Origin: Sphingobacteriia bacterium
Lineage (GTDB): Bacteria; Bacteroidota; Bacteroidia; J057; RFSG01
Length of the DNA: 42,527 nucleotides
Assembly (NCBI GenBank): GCA_009924095.1
Contig: RFSG01000012.1
Span: forward strand, 1 to 42,527
Direction: 5' to 3'
The position numbers and the translations under genes were made by a program. Positions 8,902 through 16,658 of the stretch are shown here, piece by piece. Under the pieces are notes generated by a model. It had not been told where the DNA came from, searched no databases, and saw only the letters and a program-made list of their open reading frames with translations. Every line of letters begins with the position of its first letter. Positions within the stretch are counted from its first letter, which is position 1.

Positions 8902-11871
8902 TTATTCTATTACCAATTTGGAATGAAAGATACCATTGGGAGTGATCGCTCTTAAAAAATATATTCCTCTGGCTATTTTATCTTTCCATTTAAACTCCCG
9001 ATATACTCTAAACCCTGTTGAAATTGGGTTTTCTTCCCACAATACGGATCCATCGCGAGTAATGATTCCTAATTGAATAGGATCCCCCTCTTTTAAATAG
9101 TTTACCGAAAAACTAAAGTCTCCATTATTAGGATTATTATACACCACCAAATAATCATAATAGGGTTGCGCTAAATTGATTTCAATCTCACGCGTTGCTG
9201 GACAAGGCCCAAGCCAAGCAGTTAACACCACAGGATATTCCCCCCCCAATAAATAGGCATGTACAAAGCTAGAATCTACCTGATATGCTCCATCTCCCAA
9301 ATCCCATAATAAACTATCATAACCCGCAACAGGGGTAAGGTTTAAAAAGGACACATATAAGCTCGAATCCTTCCAAGAAAAACCAGGTGTGGGTTTAGGT
9401 AATACAGGTATTTCAATTGAATCTATCCCTAAGTAGGTGCAGAAGCTATCTCGAATTCCGTTGGTAAACCATTTGACAGTGGGAGGAATACCCGGAATTT
9501 GAAAGGTATAGGTTTGTGCAGGTATGGATACTATTGAATCTAACTCATCCTGATTAAAAGTATAAACAGTCCAAGGACCTGTTCCAGTTAACTGTAAGGT
9601 TAAATCAGCAGGGTCTCCATCACACACAAAGGAATCTCCACTTATAGTCAAGCTGGGTAAGGGACGGACCTGTATAACTACGGATTTATTGGGGGCTTTG
9701 CTTCCACAAATATTTTCCAGATTAACCAAAGGATAGGTGGTAGTCACTTTAGGAGAAACCGTATAACTCCATTGGGGTTGAGGGGAATCAAAGACCGTTT
9801 GAGGGATTCCTTCATTATCCCAAGTAAATCCCCATCCCGGAGTTCCCCCTAAACTCAAGGATAATTGCGCACTATCTCCCCAACAAATGGTGGTGTCCCC
9901 TGTCCAACTGCCAAAAACCGTATCTAATACGGTAACCATCACAGGTGCAGGAGCAACTCCAACACAATAGGGATCACTAATACTTACGATGGAATAAGTT
10001 TTAGTTACCTGGGCAACCAAAGGAATAAATAAAAAAACATCGGTCTGCCCATTGATGGGATTGTTTTGTACCCCATCACTCCAAACCAAATTCCAAGGTG
10101 CACTGCCTTCCAACTGCATAAACAAGGACAAGCTATCTCCTTGACACATCAAGGTGGAGTTGGCACTTATGGTAGCTGTAGGTTGTGGATGGATAGATAC
10201 GGGAAACACTCCAGCCGCAGCAGCTGTGCAATTGGCATCACTTACACTCAGGGGTTGATATACCGTACTGACTGGATTCTGAACAGGGATAGCAAATGGA
10301 CTATTCGAAATCCCTGTAATCGTTATTGGGCTAGTTCCATCCAAATACGTTACTGACCATGGACTAACTCCGGTCAACTGAAAATTCAATACCAATGGAT
10401 TGGGTAAACATACACTATAGGGTACGCTAAAATTAACCGCAGGTAAAGGATATATACCTACTTGTGCAATTCCCCTGACCAAACCACTACAAATACCGGA
10501 AGTGGAGGAGATCAGTCCATACGTTGCCGTTGAAGTAGGGGTCACATCAATTAAGTAGGGATTACTGGTAATCCCACTTTGGGTGAAATTAGTAGTACCG
10601 TCAGTATATTGTAAAGTGAAGGGAGGCAAGCCTCCACCGGCATAATTAACCGATAGTTGTACAGGCTGAGGGGAACCACAAAATATAAAGTTTCCCGTTA
10701 AAGATGCTTGATGCTGATATCCCTTAGATACAATTGCCGATCCGGATATTTGAGGTGTTGACCCACATATATTTTGTACCGAAACTAAGGTATAGGTTGA
10801 GGAATAGGTAGGATTAACAGCGATTAACAAAGGGGATGTACTTACTCCGGTTATAGAATATTGGGTAGTGCCATCGGTATAAGTTACATCCCAGGGAGGG
10901 ATTCCTCCTAGATTTACAGTTAATTGTGTTGCAGGACCGGTACAAATCGATGCCCCTCCAGATAATTGAGCGTTGGCTTCTCCCCAGGTTAAACTGGCTT
11001 CAACAGCAGTATCTACTATTACCCCACAACTTACCAATGCTCTATATTTTACACTTTGCGTATGCCCGGCATAGGATTGCATAACCGTACTATTGGGTAA
11101 ACTTGTCCAAGAAGTGTAAGGAGAATAAGCATATTCCCAACCTACGATTAATCCATTATGCCCGGATAAATTCAAAGATCCAGTACTACCTTGACAAATT
11201 ACCTGATCACTAGTTACGGTTCCTGCCTGTAAAGCGGGGAACTTGCCATATAAGATGGTGGGGTTGGCAGGTTGACTCACCCATCGCAACGTGCCATTTG
11301 AGGTACTTGTTTGTGTGCCTGCATTAAAGCCATACACACGTATTCGAATTTGATCCGATGCCGCCAAGGCAGGAATCGAAGAAAAATCCAGAGTTAAAGG
11401 AAACAAGCTAGAGTTTGCATATACCCCAGGTGATATATCAATTACGGAACCAATAGGTTGTAAAGTTCCAGTGTTTATATAGTAATACGCTTGTATTTTA
11501 TGCGGAGGATCTGAATTACTCTTTCGAAACCAAACCCGCAAGGAATCTAATTGAAATGGACATCCATTGCCCGATACTATAAATTCAAAATAATCTCCTT
11601 GGGTAACATCCAAAGAGGTACTTAAACTAAATCCATTTGCATTAATGCCTACAGGAGAAGAATGATTCACGCATCCTAACCCGGGACCCAAGGTTAAAGG
11701 ACCGATACTGATTCCATTCACCGGAGCCCATCCATTCCCTCCCGGACAGGTAGTGGAGGTAATGGTTAATTGACTTTGAAATAATTGATTCTGAGCAGAG
11801 GCAAATAGAAAAAAGAAAACCATCCAACCATAAATTATTCCGCTTAAAATGAACCGAATTGGATGTCGCAT
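8902..11871 (-). CDS. secreted Ig-like repeat protein with PKD domain and T9SS sorting domain
   Basis: A 989-residue paralogue of the protein encoded at 4469-8806, 95 bases upstream on the same strand. It has a signal peptide (cleavage near FASAQ), a different N-terminal beta-rich domain (about residues 27-210, with several Cys), a transition region, then six diverged copies of the TDGT/TGITSNPY module (about 300-830). A PKD domain follows (WDLGDGAYQVDSSFVHAYLLGG), and a T9SS-type C-terminal domain closes the protein (YNNPNNGDFSF, ARGIYFLRAI). No catalytic residues are evident. The role is probably cell-surface binding or a structural matrix. The tandem arrangement suggests that the two proteins are made together and act together, although each may have its own promoter. 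Confidence 0.88.
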   Translation of the reverse strand: MRHPIRFILSGIIYGWMVFFFLFASAQNQLFQSQLTITSTTCPGGNGWAPVNGISIGPLTLGPGLGCVNHSSPVGINANGFSLSTSLDVTQGDYFEFIVSGNGCPFQLDSLRVWFRKSNSDPPHKIQAYYYINTGTLQPIGSVIDISPGVYANSSLFPLTLDFSSIPALAASDQIRIRVYGFNAGTQTSTSNGTLRWVSQPANPTILYGKFPALQAGTVTSDQVICQGSTGSLNLSGHNGLIVGWEYAYSPYTSWTSLPNSTVMQSYAGHTQSVKYRALVSCGVIVDTAVEASLTWGEANAQLSGGASICTGPATQLTVNLGGIPPWDVTYTDGTTQYSITGVSTSPLLIAVNPTYSSTYTLVSVQNICGSTPQISGSAIVSKGYQHQASLTGNFIFCGSPQPVQLSVNYAGGGLPPFTLQYTDGTTNFTQSGITSNPYLIDVTPTSTATYGLISSTSGICSGLVRGIAQVGIYPLPAVNFSVPYSVCLPNPLVLNFQLTGVSPWSVTYLDGTSPITITGISNSPFAIPVQNPVSTVYQPLSVSDANCTAAAAGVFPVSIHPQPTATISANSTLMCQGDSLSLFMQLEGSAPWNLVWSDGVQNNPINGQTDVFLFIPLVAQVTKTYSIVSISDPYCVGVAPAPVMVTVLDTVFGSWTGDTTICWGDSAQLSLSLGGTPGWGFTWDNEGIPQTVFDSPQPQWSYTVSPKVTTTYPLVNLENICGSKAPNKSVVIQVRPLPSLTISGDSFVCDGDPADLTLQLTGTGPWTVYTFNQDELDSIVSIPAQTYTFQIPGIPPTVKWFTNGIRDSFCTYLGIDSIEIPVLPKPTPGFSWKDSSLYVSFLNLTPVAGYDSLLWDLGDGAYQVDSSFVHAYLLGGEYPVVLTAWLGPCPATREIEINLAQPYYDYLVVYNNPNNGDFSFSVNYLKEGDPIQLGIITRDGSVLWEENPISTGFRVYREFKWKDKIARGIYFLRAITPNGIFHSKLVIE
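9381..10971 (-). repeat. six diverged Ig-like modules
   Basis: Six tandem modules of about 88 residues related to those of the downstream gene. The first three keep the signature best (YTDGTTQYSITG, YTDGTTNFTQSGITSNPY, YLDGTSPITITG). The last three have lost the SPY turn but keep the paired Cys and the opening Cys-x-GD strand. Boundaries are approximate. Confidence 0.65.
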
Positions 11872-11963
11872 ATTCTCTTGTAAAATAACAAATAAACTAC
11901 CTCTTTTGCTTGTTTAATTTATTCGAACTGTCCATAATTCCGTTCCATCCTACAAAAAGGGTA

Positions 11964-11995
11964 TTGCCAAAATTTCAATTTGTGATGTAACTTTC
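11964..11995 (+). promoter_or_regulatory. Bacteroidota-type promoter candidate for the 12021 gene
   Basis: TTG (11964-11966) is followed after 21 bases by TAACTTTC (11988-11995), one mismatch from the Bacteroidota -7 consensus TAnnTTTG. It ends 25 bases before the ATG at 12021. This is a visual match only. Confidence 0.4.
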
Positions 11996-12020
11996 CGCCT
12001 TAATTAAAAAAATAAGCTAT

Positions 12021-12551
12021 ATGGCATCTATTCGATTGGGCGTGGGTTCTCGTATTAATCATCCGGAATTTGGAGATGGTGTTGTGATTAATTATACGGG
12101 GGATACCTATAAAGTTTCCTTTCTTTCTCAAGGTGTTAAAGAAGTAGCCCGCGAATTTAGTGGAATCAGTATTATTGAAGCACTCGATCCAGATGAAGAT
12201 GCTGTGAGTCTTGAAGATGTAGAAAAGATAATGGTCAGAATTCTGCGTAAGTGGTCAGATACTACTGAATTAGTACCGTTAGGTCAACGATGGACAGGAG
12301 GCAAAATGATTTTACAACCCGGAGATCGTACGATGGCTTCTAAGGAAGTTCCTATTGAAACATTTTTTCATAAAATCGTCATGGTTAGAGACCGTTTGAG
12401 AACGATGGAACAAAGGGTAAATGCTTCCCAATTATCCGATGAAGAAAAAATAAATATCCAACAATATATCACCCGTATTTATGGTAGCCTTACCACCTTT
12501 AATGTTTTATTCCGTTTTCAGGAAGATCATTTTGTGGGTGAAAAATCATGA
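12021..12551 (+). CDS. hypothetical protein with UvrD-C-terminal-like (Tudor/SH3) N-terminus
   Basis: A 176-residue soluble protein. Residues of about 5-45 (LGVGSRINHPEFGDGVVINY, then a Tyr-Lys-Val-Ser-Phe strand) resemble the small Tudor/SH3-like barrel at the C-terminus of UvrD/PcrA helicases, which mediates contacts with RNA polymerase. The rest is mostly charged helix with no known motif that I can name; a segment around VSLEDVEKIMVRILRKW is amphipathic. The gene stands alone, with its own promoter candidate, divergent from the T9SS repeat genes. Its 3' end overlaps the converging membrane-protein gene by 25 bases. The function is unknown; a nucleic-acid-associated or RNA-polymerase-associated role is only a guess from the N-terminus. 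Confidence 0.75.
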   Translation: MASIRLGVGSRINHPEFGDGVVINYTGDTYKVSFLSQGVKEVAREFSGISIIEALDPDEDAVSLEDVEKIMVRILRKWSDTTELVPLGQRWTGGKMILQPGDRTMASKEVPIETFFHKIVMVRDRLRTMEQRVNASQLSDEEKINIQQYITRIYGSLTTFNVLFRFQEDHFVGEKS

Positions 12552-13843
12552 GCTTGAATGGTAACTAAAAATATTATGATGGAAAATCCGGAAGGTACCA
12601 TCCATAAATATTCATAGGGTACAATCATAAATGCATAAAAAATTGTTAAATACACTTTAAGGCTATATACCCAAAGTATTCCATGCGGAATTCTTTTCCG
12701 GTTGCGATACCAAATTCCAAAAGCTAATAATGCGCCTCCTAAGGAAATGCATAAATGGGTGTATCTACAAATTGTAAATTTGGTTACTAAGTCTCCCGGA
12801 ACGAATGTGTAAAACCAGGCTGCAAAACCTGACCCTCTAAATAATTGCCACGGCGGATCTCCTGCTGCTTGCCACGCCTGACCCTTCCACTCTCCCATTG
12901 CTGCGATTGGATAAGAAGAAAATCCCCGCAGAAAAGCCCCTAAGTCATCCTCCAAAATTAAAAAAGGAATTATATAAATCCCCATCACTCCAATTAACAC
13001 ACCCATTATCCAATAATAAAAATATTTACGATCGGATATCATCTTCCCGATTCCAAATACTGGCAACCAAAATGCAACTGAATAGCGAGACAATAAAGTA
13101 AATAAAGTCCCAATAATTCCACTGCTTACTGTATTAATCCATATTCCTAATCCCAAAATAATATACCAAGCTGTAATCATACTTTCTGTAGTATGCCCAA
13201 AAGCTTCAGATTGAAATTTCATCCATAAGAACAACCATAATGGCCCTGTTAGTCCTATTAACCAAAGAAATTGTACCGGAACAGAGGTAATTAATATTCT
13301 TCCGTAACTAATACTGATGGCAAGGGTAAGAAATATTAATCCTAATATTCTGGGATCAAAATTTAAATAATAACTAATTAAAAAGGGCAACCAATGTAAG
13401 GGCAAATAATTCGGTGTGCAGGGAACGCCATTGCATAGTCCTTCTGTATATACAGGTATGCCTTGAATAAACCGGTGAATATATAAATCTAATAAAGTGG
13501 GAATAATATCCGATTGTAAGGGATCAATTGGAAATCGAAATAAAATATTAGGCAATAAAATAATAATTATCAGAATACAACCCATGCCTACTGCTAGGGC
13601 TAACTTCCAATTAAACTTCTTATTTATTTTTGGAGAAATCGCATCCTCTAATAATCTTTCTTTTAAAAAAAATAAAGGTAATATTCCAATTAACAATCCT
13701 GTTAATAATAATCCAATAGGTCCTAACCAAATTCCCGCTTTATTTCTTCCGAACGTTACTAAATAAAGTTCCAATAATAAACCGATACTCCAAAAGAATA
13801 CATATGATTTTTTCCCTTGAAAATAATCTCTGATATTTCCCAT
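12527..13843 (-). CDS. polytopic membrane protein, GT-C glycosyltransferase-like
   Basis: A 438-residue integral membrane protein with about ten hydrophobic helices. After the first pair of helices comes a loop with FPIDPLQSDIIPTLLDLYIHRFIQG and the Cys-containing LCNGVPCTPNYLPLHWLPF segment. An acidic site (DPLQSD) in the first large extracytoplasmic loop, followed by a tyrosine/proline-rich turn, is what GT-C and DUF2029-type mannosyltransferases look like, but I see no decisive motif. It could make a lipid-linked glycan or modify surface proteins. The gene lies 32 bases upstream of ispH in map order but is transcribed after it, on the same strand, and may be read from the cmk-ispH transcript. 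Confidence 0.65.
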   Translation of the reverse strand: MGNIRDYFQGKKSYVFFWSIGLLLELYLVTFGRNKAGIWLGPIGLLLTGLLIGILPLFFLKERLLEDAISPKINKKFNWKLALAVGMGCILIIIILLPNILFRFPIDPLQSDIIPTLLDLYIHRFIQGIPVYTEGLCNGVPCTPNYLPLHWLPFLISYYLNFDPRILGLIFLTLAISISYGRILITSVPVQFLWLIGLTGPLWLFLWMKFQSEAFGHTTESMITAWYIILGLGIWINTVSSGIIGTLFTLLSRYSVAFWLPVFGIGKMISDRKYFYYWIMGVLIGVMGIYIIPFLILEDDLGAFLRGFSSYPIAAMGEWKGQAWQAAGDPPWQLFRGSGFAAWFYTFVPGDLVTKFTICRYTHLCISLGGALLAFGIWYRNRKRIPHGILWVYSLKVYLTIFYAFMIVPYEYLWMVPSGFSIIIFLVTIQAHDFSPTK

Positions 13844-13875
13844 ACAAAAATAAAAGTACCGATTATTAGCAAATA

Positions 13876-14727
13876 TTACGCTAAATCACCACATAGGGAA
13901 TGAATTGCAAGAGATACTTTTTCCATTAACCACATTGGAGTTGAGGTTGCTCCACAAATGCCTACACTACTCGCCCCTTCAAACCACCTTACTTCTAATT
14001 CTGCCACATCTGAAATAGAATAACTTTTAGGATTAACTGATCGGCATACTTCAAATAAAACTTTGCCATTTGAACTTTTTTTACCAGACACAAAAATAAT
14101 TACATCATATTGGGTAGAAAATATCCGTAATTGAGGATCCCGATTGGATACCTGACGACAAATGGTATCGTTTGCTTTAAAAGAATTTGCTTTTTCTTCA
14201 ATTAATGATTTAATCTTATAAAATCCTTCTGTGCTTTTAGTTGTTTGGCTGAATAAGGATATCGGACGGGAATAATCAATTTTATTTAAATCTTCTTCTT
14301 GAGTAACAATAATTGCTTCTTGCTGGGTTTGACCAATTAATCCATTTACTTCTGCATGCCCAGGTTTTCCATAAATAACAATTTGTGCATCTTCCGCATA
14401 GGCATTTCGCACCCGATTTTGTAATTTAAGCACTACTGGGCAAGAGGCATCAATTAATTCAATATTATTTTCTAATGCTAAACGATAAGTTTCCGGTGGC
14501 TCCCCATGCGCTCGAATTAATACGGTTGTATCTCTTAAATCTTGCAATTCAGCATGGTCAATTATTTTTAGCCCTTTTTCTTCTAACCGCTGTACCTCTT
14601 TATCATTGTGTACAATATCTCCCAAACAATATAAACTACCTTGTTCGTTTAAATAATCTTCTGCCATTTCAATAGCATATACGACTCCAAAACAAAACCC
14701 GGAATTTTCGTCTATTTCAACTTTCAT
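13876..14727 (-). CDS. ispH: 4-hydroxy-3-methylbut-2-enyl diphosphate reductase
   Basis: IspH makes IPP and DMAPP from HMBPP in the last step of the MEP isoprenoid pathway, using a [4Fe-4S] cluster. The three cluster cysteines are C12 (GFCFGV), C96 (DASCPVV) and C190 (DTICRQ). The substrate-binding H40, H74 (RAHGEP) and catalytic E126 (GHAEVNG) are all present, as is the QTT motif at 161-163. The length of 283 residues is normal for the short bacterial form. The start overlaps the stop of cmk by four bases (ATGA), so the two are translated as a unit. Confidence 0.97.
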   Translation of the reverse strand: MKVEIDENSGFCFGVVYAIEMAEDYLNEQGSLYCLGDIVHNDKEVQRLEEKGLKIIDHAELQDLRDTTVLIRAHGEPPETYRLALENNIELIDASCPVVLKLQNRVRNAYAEDAQIVIYGKPGHAEVNGLIGQTQQEAIIVTQEEDLNKIDYSRPISLFSQTTKSTEGFYKIKSLIEEKANSFKANDTICRQVSNRDPQLRIFSTQYDVIIFVSGKKSSNGKVLFEVCRSVNPKSYSISDVAELEVRWFEGASSVGICGATSTPMWLMEKVSLAIHSLCGDLA

Positions 14728-15422
14728 GAATTAATTTTTGCTGGATAAGAAATAATTTTTTCAAACATGGATATTACCAATTCTACTTGACTTTCCACCG
14801 TGTGAAAAGTAGTATCAATTTCAATAGCATCTGAAGCCTTAAGTAATGGCCCTTCGCTACGATGAGTATCTACATAATCTCGATGAAGTAAGTTTCTTTT
14901 AATTTCTTCAGGGGATTGATTATATCCTTTATGTTCTAATTCTATGGATCTACGTTTAACCCGAATGTCAATATCCGCAGTTAAAAATAATTTTAATTCT
15001 GCCTGGGGAAAAACAACGGTTCCTATATCCCTTCCATCCATCACCACCCCTCCGAATTCTCCCATTATTTGTTGTTGTTTTACCATTGCCTTGCGAATAC
15101 ACGGGATAGCGCTATATTCACTTACCACTGCTGCGATACGGGGTGCTCGGATTTCAGATTCAATTAGTTGATCATTTAAAAAAACGGCTGGCATTGTTGC
15201 ATCGGGTAATTGCCGAAATTCAATATTAATACTAGGAAGATGAGCTTCAATTTCTGTTACATTCTGACTGTCAATCCCCTTTTCTAAAAAATACCAAGTA
15301 ACGGCCCGATACATGGCACCAGAATCAATAAATAAATACTGTAATCTTTGAGCCACAAGCCGGGCTGTTGTACTTTTACCACAAGATGAATATCCATCTA
15401 TGGCAATGATGATAGATTTCAT
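14724..15422 (-). CDS. cmk: cytidylate kinase
   Basis: Phosphorylates CMP and dCMP with ATP. The P-loop GYSSCGKST is at residues 10-18, followed by DSGAMYRAVTW, the MDGRDIGTVVFP motif and the lid region with KRR and RD, all typical of Cmk. Length 232 residues, normal. The gene heads a minus-strand unit with ispH (ATGA overlap), an arrangement common in Bacteroidota. A TATATTTG box lies 17 bases before its ATG. Confidence 0.96.
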   Translation of the reverse strand: MKSIIIAIDGYSSCGKSTTARLVAQRLQYLFIDSGAMYRAVTWYFLEKGIDSQNVTEIEAHLPSINIEFRQLPDATMPAVFLNDQLIESEIRAPRIAAVVSEYSAIPCIRKAMVKQQQIMGEFGGVVMDGRDIGTVVFPQAELKLFLTADIDIRVKRRSIELEHKGYNQSPEEIKRNLLHRDYVDTHRSEGPLLKASDAIEIDTTFHTVESQVELVISMFEKIISYPAKINS

Positions 15423-15438
15423 CGTCCGTAAGGTTTAA

Positions 15439-15446
15439 CAAATATA
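15439..15446 (-). promoter_or_regulatory. -7 box candidate for cmk-ispH
   Basis: Read on the minus strand this is TATATTTG, a full match to the Bacteroidota -7 consensus TAnnTTTG, placed 17 bases before the cmk start. No TTG lies at the expected 17-23 base distance upstream, so only the -7 box is supported. Confidence 0.4.
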
Positions 15447-15467
15447 ACGAAAAATCATGGATTTAAG

Positions 15468-16199
15468 GTGAACAAACCCTATTTTCTCATTCCCAATATA
15501 ACTATTCCCTATCTATTTTTTCTAAGGGATAAAATTCAAGTATTGTGCATTATTCTTGGATTTTTTATCCTGGGCTTCAATGTTGTTCTTGCACAGCCTC
15601 GTGTGTTTAGAGATATGAATAAATATATCGCTGAAAAACCCAAGTTCATGTTTTCGTTTGATGGCCAAAACACTTATGTAGAAGGGAAGGAAGCCAGATT
15701 TTTTGGATTGAAAACAGGAATAGATTTTAAAGGACGTGTCCATGCAGGTGTTGGTTTATATGGATTAAGAACTTATTTAGATAGATCCATAATACTCGGC
15801 CCAGATAGCATCACTGGAAAATATGACACCCTGCCCGGAACCTTAAAATTCAGTTATATCACCAGCTTTATTGAATATGTTTTTTTTCAAACGAAACATT
15901 GGGAGTTTAAGGTACCCTTTGCTTTTGGTTTAGGGGAAAGTTCTTATACCTATACCTTTACCCCGAATGTTGCCTCTGACTTTAAAAAAGGGGGAGTATT
16001 TTTAATGGTTTCTGGATTAGGCGCTGAGTATAAATTCAATTCATGGATAGGATTGGGCGCGGGCATTGGTTACCGACAGATATTAATTCGTAACCGCCTC
16101 ATGAAAGATCGTTTATCCACTCCCTACTACAGCTTGGCAGTTAAACTGTATTTTGGAAAATTATACAGATACGTATTTCCGAAAAAAGATAAACGCTAA
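15468..16199 (+). CDS. probable outer-membrane beta-barrel protein
   Basis: A 243-residue exported protein. A long N-terminus with a hydrophobic core (VLCIILGFFILGFNVVLAQ) ends at a signal-peptidase-like site near residue 43. The mature part alternates short amphipathic strands rich in Gly and aromatic residues (FFGLKTGIDFKG, VHAGVGLYGL, GLGAEYKF, GLGAGIGYRQ), ending in YYSLAVKLYFGKLYRY. This is the look of a small outer-membrane barrel of the PorT/OmpW-like sort. The start is GTG 15468; no ATG exists before residue 50, which is too late for the signal. It begins 46 bases from the divergent cmk gene and heads the plus-strand envelope cluster. Confidence 0.65.
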   Translation: MNKPYFLIPNITIPYLFFLRDKIQVLCIILGFFILGFNVVLAQPRVFRDMNKYIAEKPKFMFSFDGQNTYVEGKEARFFGLKTGIDFKGRVHAGVGLYGLRTYLDRSIILGPDSITGKYDTLPGTLKFSYITSFIEYVFFQTKHWEFKVPFAFGLGESSYTYTFTPNVASDFKKGGVFLMVSGLGAEYKFNSWIGLGAGIGYRQILIRNRLMKDRLSTPYYSLAVKLYFGKLYRYVFPKKDKR

Positions 16200-16266
16200 C
16201 CTTATATTAATATTTATTCATAGAAATATAAACCTGAATTAAATTAATTTAGGTAAATTTATATTT

Positions 16267-16653
16267 ATGAAAATAAATACTAAAGCGCTAGTTGGATTAA
16301 TGATTTTATTTTCAGGATTGTTTGCGTGTAAGCCCGATCCTGGATTAGGAGGAAAAGCAAAAATATCCGGCACAGTAGAACATCATGGAGTTCCTATTCC
16401 CTATGCCAAAGTATATATTAAGTATGATACCAATAATCCTCCGGGAAAATCTCCAGAAGCTTATGACGATAGTACAGATACCAATTCTGATGGAAAATAT
16501 GTTTTTAAATATTTATACAAAGGGAAATATTACTTATATGCCGAGGGATTTGATTCAAAATGGAATCCCCCCTCTGATGTATTTGGAGGAATTCCTGTTG
16601 AAATAAATCTTCGCAAAGAAGATGTAGTAAAAAACATCCTTGTTTCTGAATAA
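16267..16653 (+). CDS. lipoprotein with carboxypeptidase-regulatory-like domain
   Basis: A 128-residue lipoprotein: the signal sequence ends in LFAC with the lipid-bearing Cys at position 21. The mature part KISGTVEHHGVPIPYAKVYI followed by SDGKYVFKYLYKGKYYLYAEG is the standard pattern of a transthyretin-like carboxypeptidase regulatory or SusC-plug-type beta-sandwich. The partner or ligand is unknown. Only 5 bases separate its stop from the next ATG, so it should be co-transcribed with the cytochrome/propeller lipoprotein gene. Confidence 0.72.
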   Translation: MKINTKALVGLMILFSGLFACKPDPGLGGKAKISGTVEHHGVPIPYAKVYIKYDTNNPPGKSPEAYDDSTDTNSDGKYVFKYLYKGKYYLYAEGFDSKWNPPSDVFGGIPVEINLRKEDVVKNILVSE

Positions 16654-16658
16654 TTCCC

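Noticed and set aside
10066..10356. A plus-strand open frame of 96 codons inside the shorter T9SS gene
   Set aside because: It lies opposite a well-supported coding region with signature modules and has no recognisable motif.
16200..16266. Promoter before the small lipoprotein gene (TAAATTTA near its start)
   Set aside because: It has no matching upstream TTG, and such words are frequent in this AT-rich gap.
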